From a virus, in the IMG/VR virus record IMGVR_UViG_3300021197_001167, positions 1-62,136 of that record: a DNA stretch of 62,136 nt; one strand, written 5' to 3'. Below the pieces are notes generated by a model. That model saw only the letters and a program-made list of their open reading frames with translations, ran no database searches and had not been told where the DNA came from. Of this stretch, positions 7,659 to 16,001 are shown one piece after another. Position 1 is the stretch's first letter; each line of letters starts with the position of its first letter. Both the position numbers and the translations under genes were made by a program.

Positions 7659-8281
7659 AGAGTAAATGGTTAATCGAACAAAGACTTGCAATAGAAGACG
7701 ACCCGATGGCAATTGAAGCATTGCGTTGGGCTTTAGAATCACCCGAATGTCCTTTGTGCGCACATCGCAACAGAAGAGATTGGGAGATACAGGTTTTTAA
7801 CGGCAACATTACAACATCATACCTTGAATCAAAGTTCAATTGGGAGGTCGGCATTGTCGAAGAACACATGTCGGCGCACATGGATTATGACCCCGAAGAA
7901 GCAGAGAATGTAGAAGAGGCTCGCAGTGAAGCGATTACTACGCTTGATATGGCCGAAGATGTATTCTCACGCATAACAAAGTGGCTTGACGAATGGGAGG
8001 AACAGAAGGACATAGACGGAATCGACGCAGACTGGTTATCCACTGCTACTCGTCTTGTTGCGCAGGCCAATACAAACATTAAGTTAATTGGCACACTCAA
8101 GAAAGAGATTGGCGTTGATTCTCAAATGCTACTTGCGCATCAGCAAGTGAATGGCGTTATGGGAATCCTTGTAGATGTTCTGCGCAGTGAACCAAGACTA
8201 CTAAATCAAATCGAAATGCGCATTGGTGCGCTCAAAGCACCGACGCACACTATCGAAGCAGACTATGAGGTGATTGACTGA
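7655..8281 (+). CDS. Zinc/HTH protein, small-terminase-like candidate
   Basis: The 208-residue protein has an N-terminal CPLCAH motif and a helix-turn-helix-like region ending VEEHMSAHMD. An acidic linker follows, then a long helical part containing NTNIKLIGTLKKEIG. The pattern of Cys pair, HTH and HxxxH followed by a helical oligomerisation region is common in phage proteins annotated as small terminase subunits. It lies far from the large terminase at 51 kb, so the assignment is tentative; a transcription factor is the main alternative. Confidence 0.4.
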   Translation: MKSKWLIEQRLAIEDDPMAIEALRWALESPECPLCAHRNRRDWEIQVFNGNITTSYLESKFNWEVGIVEEHMSAHMDYDPEEAENVEEARSEAITTLDMAEDVFSRITKWLDEWEEQKDIDGIDADWLSTATRLVAQANTNIKLIGTLKKEIGVDSQMLLAHQQVNGVMGILVDVLRSEPRLLNQIEMRIGALKAPTHTIEADYEVID

Positions 8282-8457
8282 TGGGTGTTTCATACGGCAA
8301 TGATAGAGGAAGACTCGGCTACTCCATGCGCACACGACAAATGCGCAGATGCAATGAGTGCGGTTATACTGCGAATGTTCTTTACAACACACACAAGCGT
8401 TGGGAAAAGAACCGGATGATTTACTGCGGTTATATGAGGGTGGTTAAGGATGAATGA
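8281..8457 (+). CDS. Small basic Cys-containing protein
   Basis: A 58-residue open frame starting at the ATG that overlaps the previous stop. It contains CNEC and one later Cys (YCGY), many Arg residues, and no membrane segment. It is probably a degenerate zinc-ribbon peptide. It overlaps the next gene by eight bases. Confidence 0.5.
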   Translation: MGVSYGNDRGRLGYSMRTRQMRRCNECGYTANVLYNTHKRWEKNRMIYCGYMRVVKDE

Positions 8458-8740
8458 AGGCGAGCCTATCAAGTGGCGTGCGCACTTCAACCAACTCATC
8501 AGTCGCCCAATTCCCGAAACAGAGTTCCCCGTCATTGCGCAGAGAATGCTTGATGACGGATTGGTTGCAGTTATCAACGGAGAAGGTCTTCGATGGTTCA
8601 GTGGTCGATACCGAGTCACCGCAACGGTTGTCCGTGACATGTGGGGTTTAAGTGAGCATCAATACAAGCGATTCTATCGGTGGGTTTATATGAACGATGC
8701 CTTTAATGATTTAATAGAGGGAAACGATGATGAAGTTTAG
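8450..8740 (+). CDS. Hypothetical protein, 96 residues
   Basis: A mixed helix/strand protein with many aromatic residues near the C-terminus (YKRFYRWVYMND). The start lies eight bases inside the preceding gene. No family recognised; the 3' end overlaps the next gene by 14 bases. Confidence 0.55.
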   Translation: MNEGEPIKWRAHFNQLISRPIPETEFPVIAQRMLDDGLVAVINGEGLRWFSGRYRVTATVVRDMWGLSEHQYKRFYRWVYMNDAFNDLIEGNDDEV

Positions 8741-8888
8741 ATTAGGATTCAACGGACAAGACGGCTCATGGTCGCATGACGAGATGATTACCGGAGAGTA
8801 TCAGCATGTATTTGCATGGCTACAAGGTTATTTGAAAGCAAGCAATTATGCTCTAAGAGAAATTGAAGTTATGGGGGCAGACGAATGA
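8727..8888 (+). CDS. Small hypothetical protein, 53 residues
   Basis: Starts with two adjacent Met codons (MMKFRLGF) inside the end of the preceding gene and ends with ATGA overlap to the next. Composition is ordinary for this genome. It fills the space between two larger genes; no motif recognised. Confidence 0.5.
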   Translation: MMKFRLGFNGQDGSWSHDEMITGEYQHVFAWLQGYLKASNYALREIEVMGADE

Positions 8889-9094
8889 GTAAGGTGATTT
8901 GCGTTGCGGATTTTACAGGAATTGTTCATTGCGATAGCGACTGGACTCCGAATCATGTCGAGCATGTGCAGAGAGGAAAAACCGTTAAGGGCGTGACAGT
9001 AGAAACGCCTTCGGAATTATCCGGTTATGTGCGCATAGAGACAGAAGCAGGCGATTACTTGCTCGTTAATACCGATGATTGGGTGATACAATGA
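8885..9094 (+). CDS. Small beta-rich protein, 69 residues
   Basis: The alternating hydrophobic pattern throughout suggests a small beta barrel, SH3- or OB-like (KGVTVETP, GYVRIETEAGDYLLVN). It overlaps both neighbours by four bases. No family assignment. Confidence 0.5.
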   Translation: MSKVICVADFTGIVHCDSDWTPNHVEHVQRGKTVKGVTVETPSELSGYVRIETEAGDYLLVNTDDWVIQ

Positions 9095-9381
9095 ATACCG
9101 ATTTACAAAAAGACATGAACGAAGTCCGAAGGGCTATGACGGAGATTGAGCAAATGGGCTACGCAGTAGTCAATGAAACAACCGGCGACAGAGACTCAAA
9201 GAAAATAAGCATTGAATGGCACATAGACGATGTGTTGGAGATTCGACCCGACTTAGACGATAGAAAGGCTATGAATGTCTTGAACATGGTTCTGCGCAAG
9301 CATGATGCAACGGTCGGTGTCAATTGGGAAGTTCTCGATTTTTGGGCTATGGAGTTATACCCCGAAGGTGATGCGCAATGA
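9091..9381 (+). CDS. Hypothetical protein, 96 residues
   Basis: The ATG at 9091 overlaps the preceding stop; a start four codons upstream is less likely. The acidic protein contains an HIDDVLEIRPDLDDRKA segment resembling the helical part of small regulatory proteins. No motif recognised. Confidence 0.55.
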   Translation: MNTDLQKDMNEVRRAMTEIEQMGYAVVNETTGDRDSKKISIEWHIDDVLEIRPDLDDRKAMNVLNMVLRKHDATVGVNWEVLDFWAMELYPEGDAQ

Positions 9382-9608
9382 AGCCGAGTGTTCGACAAAT
9401 CATGGCAGGCTTGCGCAACATACGCAGTCGAGTTAATGCAAACGAGTTCATGGCGCACTTCTGCCCCAACAAACCTTTCGATTCATACCACGCAAACCGT
9501 TGGGAATTGTTTAGAGATGACCCCGTCGGTTTTTGGTGCAACAGTGATTCCGAACAACAAAGGTTGCTTGAGGATTTAATTATTGATATGTTGGAGATGG
9601 TTGATTGA
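9378..9608 (+). CDS. Hypothetical protein, 76 residues
   Basis: A helical protein with a basic N-terminus and an acidic C-terminus (LLEDLIIDMLEMVD). It overlaps the previous gene by ATGA and the next by TTGA. Function unknown. Confidence 0.5.
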   Translation: MKPSVRQIMAGLRNIRSRVNANEFMAHFCPNKPFDSYHANRWELFRDDPVGFWCNSDSEQQRLLEDLIIDMLEMVD

Positions 9609-9727
9609 AACAAGAAAAATGTTCCCGATGCAAGCGCATGTTTGACTTGCAAGACTGCATGATTATCGAAGGCAAAGTTGTTTGCGTAGAATGCCACGCC
9701 TATGATGAATACGGGGTGGTTCTATGA
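9605..9727 (+). CDS. Mini zinc ribbon with TTG start
   Basis: Forty residues beginning at a TTG that shares TTGA with the previous stop. The peptide has CSRC near the N-terminus and CVECH 24 residues later, a clear two-knuckle zinc ribbon. The next gene overlaps by four bases. The unbroken chain of overlaps and the cysteine pattern support it. Confidence 0.6.
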   Translation: MKQEKCSRCKRMFDLQDCMIIEGKVVCVECHAYDEYGVVL

Positions 9728-9987
9728 GTAAGCAATATCGAAAGTTCGCAGTTGAAAGAGCAGTTGAAGGATGGGAGGACAGCGCAGACTGGTTCAGCGC
9801 AGACGCATTATTGCCAAGAGCAATAGAAGCACTTCCCCAATCACACATGCACATGAATGTCTATGCAGTAGCAAAGGCTCTGCGCATACTTGAAGGTAAA
9901 GGCGCACTTGAAGGTCGCAAAAAGGGCGGTATCAAAGAATACAGACGAGCAGGTGTTTGGGATGGGCGTTCTCATTTTCACGCATGA
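9724..9987 (+). CDS. Winged-helix-like protein
   Basis: Eighty-seven residues, with helices followed by LRILEGKGALEGRKKGGIKE, which looks like the recognition helix and wing of a winged-helix domain. It overlaps the preceding gene by ATGA and the next by 26 bases. Probably a DNA-binding regulator. Confidence 0.55.
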   Translation: MSKQYRKFAVERAVEGWEDSADWFSADALLPRAIEALPQSHMHMNVYAVAKALRILEGKGALEGRKKGGIKEYRRAGVWDGRSHFHA

Positions 9988-10621
9988 TGCGCAGAAATAT
10001 CGAACCGGAGACTTTGTCGAAGGCGGTTATGTTTCATGCGACCCTCAAGTAGAGGGTTTGACGGTTATTGTTCACAAGCGATACCCGACAGCGAAAGAGT
10101 GCGTTGCTTGGTTGCCACACATTGCGCACAGAATGGTTTGGGTTTGCGAAAAACCACCTAAAATGAAAAAGAATGATTCAATAATCATCGACGGTGTTTT
10201 CAAAAAGCAAGACTACACACGGAACATCGACGCAACAATGCGTTGGTCGAACAGAACAAAGTCATTTTCCGAATGCGCAAATGTTCCTGTTCCGTTGATG
10301 TTATCATTCTTGCGAGAAAACAACAAGGATATTACACTTTGGCGCACACTGGCTAAAGCGTTCACTAATGTTCCCGAAGACTTTCAACAAGCCCTAATCA
10401 ACTTCTCGCATAAACCTGTGCGCAGAATGGCATGGCCTAAGAAAAAGAAATCGGATGGTGTTTTAGAATACCCTCTCGGAATCCGTGAGAGTGATGAGCA
10501 TTGGGAAAGTATTGTTCGTTTGAATCAAGAGATTGCGAATGATTTGCGCAGAACAAGTAAAGCGTCTTTACCGAAAGGATTACCGAAGCGTGTTCAAAGT
10601 AAATTGGATGGATGGCTCTAA
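9962..10621 (+). CDS. Hypothetical protein, 219 residues
   Basis: The start at 9962 (MGVLIFTHDAQKYR) opens with a beta strand and lies 26 bases inside the preceding gene; a longer frame upstream reads through that gene in another phase and is rejected. The protein is alpha/beta with a basic, helical C-terminal half (MAWPKKKKSD). I see no nucleotide-binding or catalytic motif. Its size and place among replication genes suggest a role in DNA metabolism, but this is only context. Confidence 0.5.
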   Translation: MGVLIFTHDAQKYRTGDFVEGGYVSCDPQVEGLTVIVHKRYPTAKECVAWLPHIAHRMVWVCEKPPKMKKNDSIIIDGVFKKQDYTRNIDATMRWSNRTKSFSECANVPVPLMLSFLRENNKDITLWRTLAKAFTNVPEDFQQALINFSHKPVRRMAWPKKKKSDGVLEYPLGIRESDEHWESIVRLNQEIANDLRRTSKASLPKGLPKRVQSKLDGWL

Positions 10622-10800
10622 TGACCGAAGGAGGATTCTTTTTTTGGTTTTTCGCCGTTTGGTTCACTATTTCATGGGTTAATTTTGTAAGACTCCCGTT
10701 GCGAATGCGCAGAAAGGGAATGGGTGTCGAGCAAAGTAGAGAGTCGGATGAGATGCCTGCTTCTGCAAACATGGCAATGTGGCAGACGATGGGCGATTAG
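10621..10800 (+). CDS. Small single-pass membrane protein
   Basis: Fifty-nine residues with one strongly hydrophobic N-terminal segment (FFFWFFAVWFTISWVNFV), followed by a basic stretch (RLPLRMRRKG) and a polar tail. The start uses TAATG with the preceding stop. The charge pattern predicts a cytoplasmic C-terminus. It could be a membrane-associated early protein; nothing marks it as a holin. Confidence 0.55.
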   Translation: MTEGGFFFWFFAVWFTISWVNFVRLPLRMRRKGMGVEQSRESDEMPASANMAMWQTMGD

Positions 10801-10810
10801 TAGTGCGTCT

Positions 10811-10817
10811 TTTATAC
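10811..10817 (+). promoter_or_regulatory. TATA box
   Basis: TTTATAC lies 28 bases before a GTG at 10839, close to the 30-base spacing used elsewhere in this genome. It is an archaeal promoter for the winged-helix/zinc-ribbon gene. Confidence 0.55.
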
Positions 10818-10838
10818 CTTCTCGTCGGACAAACAAAT

Positions 10839-11240
10839 GTGGCGAAGAATAACTCCCGAATGCGCAGAACGATAGTGCGCATCCTCTATGAAGGCGGAGA
10901 GATGACTCGCTCTCAAGTCTCATCGGAATTACACCGCTTAGGATTGTTCCGTGAAGTGCCGAGTGAATCAAGTCTCGCCGCACTAATTAGTAAGAATGCG
11001 CAAGTTGTCAGCGTCGGTCAAGCAAAAATCGAGTTAAGCAACGGTTTAACTGTGCGCAATATGGTTTTCGATGTTGATAGAGATTTAATCCAAGAAGAAG
11101 AGGATATTGAATTGACGATGCCTTACTCGTCAATGACTACTGCGCTCAAAGAACAAGCAGTGCGTTGCCCTTCATGCAAGCAAATGCGATACATGCCGGA
11201 TATGGATATTTGCAGGGTTTGTGAGCGTCGAGGGGTTTAA
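10839..11240 (+). CDS. Winged-helix plus zinc-ribbon regulator
   Basis: The GTG at 10839 fits the TATA spacing; an ATG at 10860 is the alternative. About 133 residues. An N-terminal winged-helix domain (RTIVRILYEGG, TRSQVSSELHRL) is followed by an acidic linker and a C-terminal zinc ribbon (CPSC ... CRVC). The domain order suggests a transcription factor. It has its own promoter and no overlap with the upstream gene, so it may be independently controlled. Confidence 0.6.
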   Translation: MAKNNSRMRRTIVRILYEGGEMTRSQVSSELHRLGLFREVPSESSLAALISKNAQVVSVGQAKIELSNGLTVRNMVFDVDRDLIQEEEDIELTMPYSSMTTALKEQAVRCPSCKQMRYMPDMDICRVCERRGV

Positions 11241-11242
11241 GA
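11236..11242 (+). promoter_or_regulatory. TATA-like box, 30 nt before start
   Basis: TTTAAGA begins exactly 30 bases upstream of the ATG at 11266 and overlaps the stop of the previous gene. It is a weaker variant of the TTTATA box, placed at the same distance. Confidence 0.45.
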
Positions 11243-11265
11243 GGACATAACCTTTCCTTTCAAAC

Positions 11266-11526
11266 ATGGGGAAACAAAAGAGCCTATTGCATAAGTCCAG
11301 TAGAGACTATGACTCATCGAATCCGACATACGCCTGTGGCGCACCTGTCGAACATAACCCAAACCTTACTGATGCGCAGGCTATGGCTCTTGATAGATGC
11401 CCGAACTGTTTCCCTAATGGTTTCAAGGTCGGTGCTTCACGCACCTTCGTTGAAGAAAAGCCAACCAAAAAATCGAAGGTTGTCGATGGGTTGCGTGCGA
11501 GAGGCATAGGCGGTGCATGGCTATGA
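11266..11526 (+). CDS. Small Cys-containing basic protein
   Basis: Eighty-six residues with an isolated Cys (YACG) and a CPNC pair 20 residues later, then a Lys-rich tail. Probably a zinc-ribbon fold. It is first in an operon led by a TATA-like box and overlaps the dNMP kinase gene by ATGA. Confidence 0.55.
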   Translation: MGKQKSLLHKSSRDYDSSNPTYACGAPVEHNPNLTDAQAMALDRCPNCFPNGFKVGASRTFVEEKPTKKSKVVDGLRARGIGGAWL

Positions 11527-12128
11527 CATTCATTATCGGAATCGCAGGGCGTATGCGCACTGGCAAATCGAGCCTCGCAGAATACTTTGAGCATTACCTT
11601 GAGCAGACACATACAACAATGACATTCTCATTTGCAGAAGCAGTCCGTCAAGAAGTGGCAGAGGCTCTTTGGCCGAAGTCCGGTTCTGCCGAAGCGAGAT
11701 ACCTTTTGGGTTTGAAAGAATCCGAACACAAAGAATCAGTGCGCCCACTGCTACAAGCATTGGGTCAAGCGAAGCGTCAAATGGTTAATGTGGATTATTG
11801 GGTCGATGCGGTGTATGATTCTATCAATCGTCAAGGTGAAACGGCAATCGCAATCATAGATGATGTGCGCCATCATAACGAGGCAGACTTCTGCATCGAA
11901 CATGGCATACTCATCCGACTGCGTGCGCCCGAAAGCACATTGATTGAGAGAGGTGCAAATCCCGAAAGGCTTGCGCACTACTCCGAGAATGCTATGCGCA
12001 CACCGTCGAAGGGAGAGTTGAAAAACCCACATAGGGTTTTGACTCTCGATACTGCGGGTCTTTCACCAAAGGGCATGTTCAAAGCATTGCGCCCTTTCAT
12101 TGATGAATTAGTGGAGGAATGCGAATGA
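11523..12128 (+). CDS. Deoxynucleoside monophosphate kinase-like P-loop protein
   Basis: A 201-residue P-loop kinase starting MTFIIGIAGRMRTGKSSLAE. The phosphate-binding loop GRMRTGKSS is followed by a lid-like region and AIAIIDDVRHHNEAD, which matches the D-D-x-R acceptor region of phage T4-type dNMP kinases. The likely role is to phosphorylate deoxynucleotides for viral DNA synthesis. The ATG at 11523 overlaps the upstream stop; an ATG two codons earlier is possible. Its neighbours are replication genes, which supports the role. Confidence 0.65.
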   Translation: MTFIIGIAGRMRTGKSSLAEYFEHYLEQTHTTMTFSFAEAVRQEVAEALWPKSGSAEARYLLGLKESEHKESVRPLLQALGQAKRQMVNVDYWVDAVYDSINRQGETAIAIIDDVRHHNEADFCIEHGILIRLRAPESTLIERGANPERLAHYSENAMRTPSKGELKNPHRVLTLDTAGLSPKGMFKALRPFIDELVEECE

Positions 12129-12373
12129 GCGCAAACGATATTGCAGAAGAATGCGGGTATAACTCCGCAGTGGACTTAGTTATGGACTCATTGACCGATG
12201 AGCAAATGAAAGACATGTTGCGTGAATACCTTGCGGAATGCGAGCATTTGTATGATTTGGTTTTTGAAATTGCAACCGACCAACATGAATATGTTGATTG
12301 GGAACAGGTCAAGGCAGACGCAGACGATGCGGCGTATCAAGCATACCGAGACAGAGAGTGTGATGATGAATGA
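12125..12373 (+). CDS. Acidic hypothetical protein, 82 residues
   Basis: A very acidic, helical protein (LTDEQMKDMLREYLAECE) with a C-terminal Asp/Glu tail. It overlaps both neighbours by ATGA. Acidic charge could indicate DNA mimicry or partner binding, but nothing specific can be shown. Confidence 0.55.
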   Translation: MSANDIAEECGYNSAVDLVMDSLTDEQMKDMLREYLAECEHLYDLVFEIATDQHEYVDWEQVKADADDAAYQAYRDRECDDE

Positions 12374-12555
12374 TTAAGCGATTTGTTCGTTGGTTTCTGC
12401 GCAGAAATGGAGTGAACCTCTGCCATTTATGCGACACAATTACTGAAAATCTACTCAACGATAGGCTCACTTGCTACGGTTGCGAGCATGAAGTCATGGG
12501 TTATGAGCATGAACATCATGCCCGAATGTGGCAGTTATACGGAGATGATTACTGA
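12370..12555 (+). CDS. Small zinc-ribbon protein
   Basis: Sixty-one residues: a basic N-terminus (MIKRFVRWFLRRNG), then CHLC and CYGC separated by 14 residues, and His-rich sequence after (GYEHEHH). A clear zinc ribbon. It is immediately upstream of the clamp-loader gene with TGATG overlap. Confidence 0.6.
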   Translation: MIKRFVRWFLRRNGVNLCHLCDTITENLLNDRLTCYGCEHEVMGYEHEHHARMWQLYGDDY

Positions 12556-13451
12556 TGAGCAGTATTTGGTGGGAAAAACACAGACCAATGGTTCTGCGCC
12601 AGTTCGTCGGACAGAGTCATTTGATTCCGGAGTTCGAGAATATCATTGACAAGAGACAACCTATGCAACATTACATTTTTAGTTCACCCGAAGCGGGAAC
12701 TGGTAAAACCACACTTGCGTATATTCTTGCGCAGAGTCTTGGTTATCAAATCCACCACTACAATGCGTCATCTAAGAGAACAAGAGGTATTGAGTTCATT
12801 GAAGACGAGTTAATTCCTCTTGCGCAAAGTGGTTTGGGCGAAGTCATTATTCTTCTCGATGAAGCAGACCAACTTACCCTTGCGGCGCAGAGCGCACTAA
12901 AGGGAGTTATCGAAGGTTCTTCTTGCTACTTTATTTTGACATGCAATGACCTTAGCAAAATATCCCGTTGGTTGCAGAGCCGTTGCTCGGTTCGACATTT
13001 CAAAGCACATACTGTTGAGAGCGCATTAAAAACAATGCGTGATATTCTTAAGTCGGAATCAATGTCACTTGAAGACGACGACATAACTAATCTCGCAAGA
13101 ATACATGAAGGTGATTTGCGCAATACAATAGGCGCATTACAGACTCTATGCTATCTCGATGAAGAAGAAGGAAAAAAGTTCCTCCTTGAAATGGGAGAAG
13201 GTTTTGATGCTCGCCGTTATCTACGCCTTGCGGCAACCGAAAGGTCTGTTGCAGACGCAGTAAAGTTGAGTGGCAACATGAATATGCGTAGCGTAGTGCG
13301 CAGGGTTTTCGATTACGCAACAAACAGTCCAGCCGATGCAAAAATGATTGCAAAGGTCGTTGAATGCGCAATAATTAGTGAGCGTGACATTGTCATGGGA
13401 GTTGATGAAAGCGTTGTTCGGTGGGATTTTGCGAGGATGCTCTCTGTATGA
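12555..13451 (+). CDS. Clamp-loader ATPase, RFC small-subunit type
   Basis: A 298-residue AAA+ protein with WWEKHRP at the N-terminus, the usual RFC opening. Walker A is AGTGKTT (about residues 47-53), Walker B LLDEAD, sensor 1 LTCND, and the RFC-specific SRC arginine-finger motif (QSRCS). The C-terminal helical collar is present but short; cellular small subunits are about 320 residues. It should load the PCNA-like clamp encoded at 16 kb. No large subunit is seen here, so it may act as a homopentamer or with host RFC-L. Confidence 0.9.
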   Translation: MSSIWWEKHRPMVLRQFVGQSHLIPEFENIIDKRQPMQHYIFSSPEAGTGKTTLAYILAQSLGYQIHHYNASSKRTRGIEFIEDELIPLAQSGLGEVIILLDEADQLTLAAQSALKGVIEGSSCYFILTCNDLSKISRWLQSRCSVRHFKAHTVESALKTMRDILKSESMSLEDDDITNLARIHEGDLRNTIGALQTLCYLDEEEGKKFLLEMGEGFDARRYLRLAATERSVADAVKLSGNMNMRSVVRRVFDYATNSPADAKMIAKVVECAIISERDIVMGVDESVVRWDFARMLSV

Positions 13452-13459
13452 ACGGGGGG

Positions 13460-13466
13460 TTTATAT
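13460..13466 (+). promoter_or_regulatory. TATA box inside the clamp-loader downstream region
   Basis: TTTATAT just after the clamp-loader stop, 41 bases before a GTG at 13501 and 50 bases before an ATG at 13510. Its exact T-T-T-A-T-A-T match and GGGGGG flank resemble the boxes at 15972 and 20198. Confidence 0.55.
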
Positions 13467-13509
13467 GGATAACAGGTATAGGACATATTACACAGGAAAA
13501 GTGAAGAAC

Positions 13510-14751
13510 ATGGTTGATGAAAAAATTATCGAAAGAGTAGCAAAGAATGTCGGATGCACCACAGAGGCTCTGCTTGCAAAGCATGAGAGCGTCTTGAATG
13601 CGAACAAAGCAAACCTTCAAGCGAATGGTTTGTCCGACGAAGACATACAAATGAAGACCCTAAGAATGGCCTCCGCAGAACTACGAGTTGTGACAGCACG
13701 ACTTGCTCGAAGCGGTTGCGAGAACATTGAAGGAATGTTCATCAGTGTGCCACGCACAAAGGATATTGCGGCACGCCAATATGAGAACATGAAGACTAAT
13801 CTCATGGGTCTTGATGAAGAGGCACGCACAGCACTTGTTGCTCAAGGTGTCTGCGCATTATTCTTGAACGATGATGTGAACGGCGGCTATCGCTATGTGC
13901 ATAACCCATCTCTTGAAGGCAAACAATCGTTTGATATTTCTTCTGCCGAAAAGCATGTGACAGAACTGCCAAAGGCGGCGAAGGACATTAACGATGGCAC
14001 AGGCTACTTCGTTTTGATTGCCGACAAGTCTTCTCCAACATGGCCTTCGGGCAGTCCAAATTACCGCTACGGTCGATACCGAGCGCAAAGCGAACCTATG
14101 CGTGACTGCGTGTTCTTAGGCAACAGCGCAGACAACAAAACAATTCGACCTATCAAGGTTCGATTCAACGGTGAAGACGCAATGGCAATTCACCCAACAT
14201 TCGTCACTGGCAGATTGCCGGTCAAGTTGGGTCGAAACGGCGACATTGGCTACACTAAGTCAAAGGTTTCTGTTTTCAGCGCAGATGACTCATTGGTTTC
14301 AATGTTTGACAGTGCGCCTTTCGATGAAGAAGGCAACGGTCTTTTGAAAGACCTCGCAAATGTCACTCCGCTTACTGGTCTTGCAGACCTTGAAGGTTGG
14401 CTCAAAGGACTATCCGACAAAGAAAAGTGGGATGCTCTCTGCGCAATGCCTCTTGAAGTTGCACACATTGACCCAAGAGAGAAGGGTGGCTACATCATTA
14501 CTCTCGCAGACCTTGACATTACATCTCCTATCCCTCCGATTGACCTATGGGTATCGAAGGAAGAAGAATCAAAGGTTGATTTTGCAGTCGGCTCTATTGT
14601 CATCGCTTGCGGTGGCGGTTGGATTGGCAAAGACGACGGAATGCCTCGCATGAGCGTAAGCGGTTGGTGGGTCATGGACTCCGTCGAAGGACTCGGCGTA
14701 GATGACGCAGATGAAATCGAAGAAGCAGTCGAAGACTCTATGGGATGGTGA
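13510..14751 (+). CDS. Putative OB-fold ssDNA-binding (RPA-like) protein
   Basis: From the ATG at 13510 the protein has about 413 residues: a helical N-terminal domain, a beta-rich centre (GYFVLIADKSSPTWPSGSPN; VSVFSADDSL), and an acidic tail (DDADEIEEAVEDSMGW). A beta-rich body with an acidic C-terminal tail, placed between clamp loader and recombinase, is what an ssDNA-binding protein would look like. I cannot identify a named OB-fold family. The frame extends upstream into the clamp-loader gene, but the TATA box at 13460 argues for the later start. Confidence 0.45.
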   Translation: MVDEKIIERVAKNVGCTTEALLAKHESVLNANKANLQANGLSDEDIQMKTLRMASAELRVVTARLARSGCENIEGMFISVPRTKDIAARQYENMKTNLMGLDEEARTALVAQGVCALFLNDDVNGGYRYVHNPSLEGKQSFDISSAEKHVTELPKAAKDINDGTGYFVLIADKSSPTWPSGSPNYRYGRYRAQSEPMRDCVFLGNSADNKTIRPIKVRFNGEDAMAIHPTFVTGRLPVKLGRNGDIGYTKSKVSVFSADDSLVSMFDSAPFDEEGNGLLKDLANVTPLTGLADLEGWLKGLSDKEKWDALCAMPLEVAHIDPREKGGYIITLADLDITSPIPPIDLWVSKEEESKVDFAVGSIVIACGGGWIGKDDGMPRMSVSGWWVMDSVEGLGVDDADEIEEAVEDSMGW

Positions 14752-14757
14752 TTTTGA

Positions 14758-15720
14758 GTGGCAAACGCATGGGCAAACGCAAAGAAAGGCGCAAGTAAAA
14801 AGGAATCGCAGGCAGACAAGCCTCCTATGCGTGACATGAAAGCGCACTATGAGCAATTGTTTGCGCAGAAGCGTTCTCGCACTCAAACTGTGCGCATGGC
14901 ACTCGTCGGTAAAGAAAATACCGCTAAGACTGGCACTGCTGTATCTCTTGCTCGCCAACACATCGGCGCAGACAAGCAAATCATCATTTTCGATGTTGAT
15001 AACAGCGCAGTCCAAACCATTGCGGCCAACTATCCCGACGATGAGAATATCCTCGTCATTCCTCTCTATGATGAACTGGATGATACAATTTTCAACGAGG
15101 ACAATTCGACCAACTACACGGCTCTTGTCGATAAAATGGGTCATTTCATTAACATTGTTGCGCAGAAGTGCAGGGATGGCGATGTGGGCGCAGTGATTAT
15201 GGATGGCATGTCTTCATTCTTGAAGTGGTGCGAGTTCGCAATGACTGATGTTCTTATGAATCGCAGTAAAAACCCTGTCAATGTCGAAGACGGAGACAAG
15301 TTCAATCAAGCCGAATGGCGCATACGCAACAAATTGTTCCGTGATATTGCTAATCGAGCGCATCAACTGCCTGTCGATGCAGTATTTTTCACATTTCACT
15401 TGAAAGACAAGAAGCAATTCGCAGATGTTGGCAACGGCCAAAAGGGATTGATGAAAATTGGCGAAGAACCCGAATGGGAAAAAGGCACTATGCGCCTCTT
15501 TTCACAGCAACTTTGGATGACTCGATACACCAAGAAGGGCGACCTCGCCGCAGGCGTTAAGGCAGATAAGAGCCTTGATGAAGGCTCATGGGAGATTAGA
15601 GCATCAATCGAAGAAATGAAGGGCTTCAATCAAGAGCATTTAGGCTCTACGCACACTGTCTTAAGTGTCAAGAGTGGTGAAGTCACATGGACTGGATTAC
15701 CTTTCTTGGCATGGGGTTAA
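14758..15720 (+). CDS. RecA/RadA-superfamily ATPase, Sak4-like
   Basis: GTG start six bases after the preceding stop; 320 residues. A P-loop-like ALVGKENTAKTGTAVSLA segment opens a RecA-type core, followed by IIIFDVDNSA and the Walker B strand AVIMDGMSSFL. Short phage ATPases with this layout (Sak4/AAA_24) act as single-strand annealing or recombination proteins. The P-loop is non-canonical (GKENTAKT), as in many of that family. The flanking Ala/Lys-rich N-terminus may bind DNA. Likely role: recombination or recombination-dependent replication. Confidence 0.65.
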   Translation: MANAWANAKKGASKKESQADKPPMRDMKAHYEQLFAQKRSRTQTVRMALVGKENTAKTGTAVSLARQHIGADKQIIIFDVDNSAVQTIAANYPDDENILVIPLYDELDDTIFNEDNSTNYTALVDKMGHFINIVAQKCRDGDVGAVIMDGMSSFLKWCEFAMTDVLMNRSKNPVNVEDGDKFNQAEWRIRNKLFRDIANRAHQLPVDAVFFTFHLKDKKQFADVGNGQKGLMKIGEEPEWEKGTMRLFSQQLWMTRYTKKGDLAAGVKADKSLDEGSWEIRASIEEMKGFNQEHLGSTHTVLSVKSGEVTWTGLPFLAWG

Positions 15721-15721
15721 A

Positions 15722-15964
15722 ATGCCTGTTAAACGGGTCAAGCAAGTATTGATGCAAGGGCGTTCCTCTCGCATACACTACGCAATTGATTGCACACCGG
15801 ATGGCACATTCTCTTATGTTCTATGCAGAGGTTTCCCCTCTGTCGGCAAACATGAACCGATTCATCCCGACATTGATACAGAAGGCGCACTAAAATGTGC
15901 GCAGTGTCAAAGGGTGTTCGATAAAATGCTAAGACAAAGACCCGAAGCCTTTGAGATTGAATGA
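15722..15964 (+). CDS. Small basic Cys-containing protein
   Basis: Eighty residues from the ATG one base after the recombinase stop. CAQC near the C-terminus and two upstream Cys residues could bind zinc; the N-terminus is basic (MPVKRVKQ). Function unknown. It ends just before the promoter of the sliding clamp. Confidence 0.5.
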   Translation: MPVKRVKQVLMQGRSSRIHYAIDCTPDGTFSYVLCRGFPSVGKHEPIHPDIDTEGALKCAQCQRVFDKMLRQRPEAFEIE

Positions 15965-15971
15965 CGATGGG

Positions 15972-15978
15972 TTTATAT
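15972..15978 (+). promoter_or_regulatory. TATA box of the sliding-clamp operon
   Basis: TTTATAT begins exactly 30 bases before the ATG at 16002 and is preceded by GGG. The invariant spacing suggests leaderless transcription of the clamp gene. Confidence 0.7.
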
Positions 15979-16001
15979 TGACTACTGGATAAGGAATATA
16001 T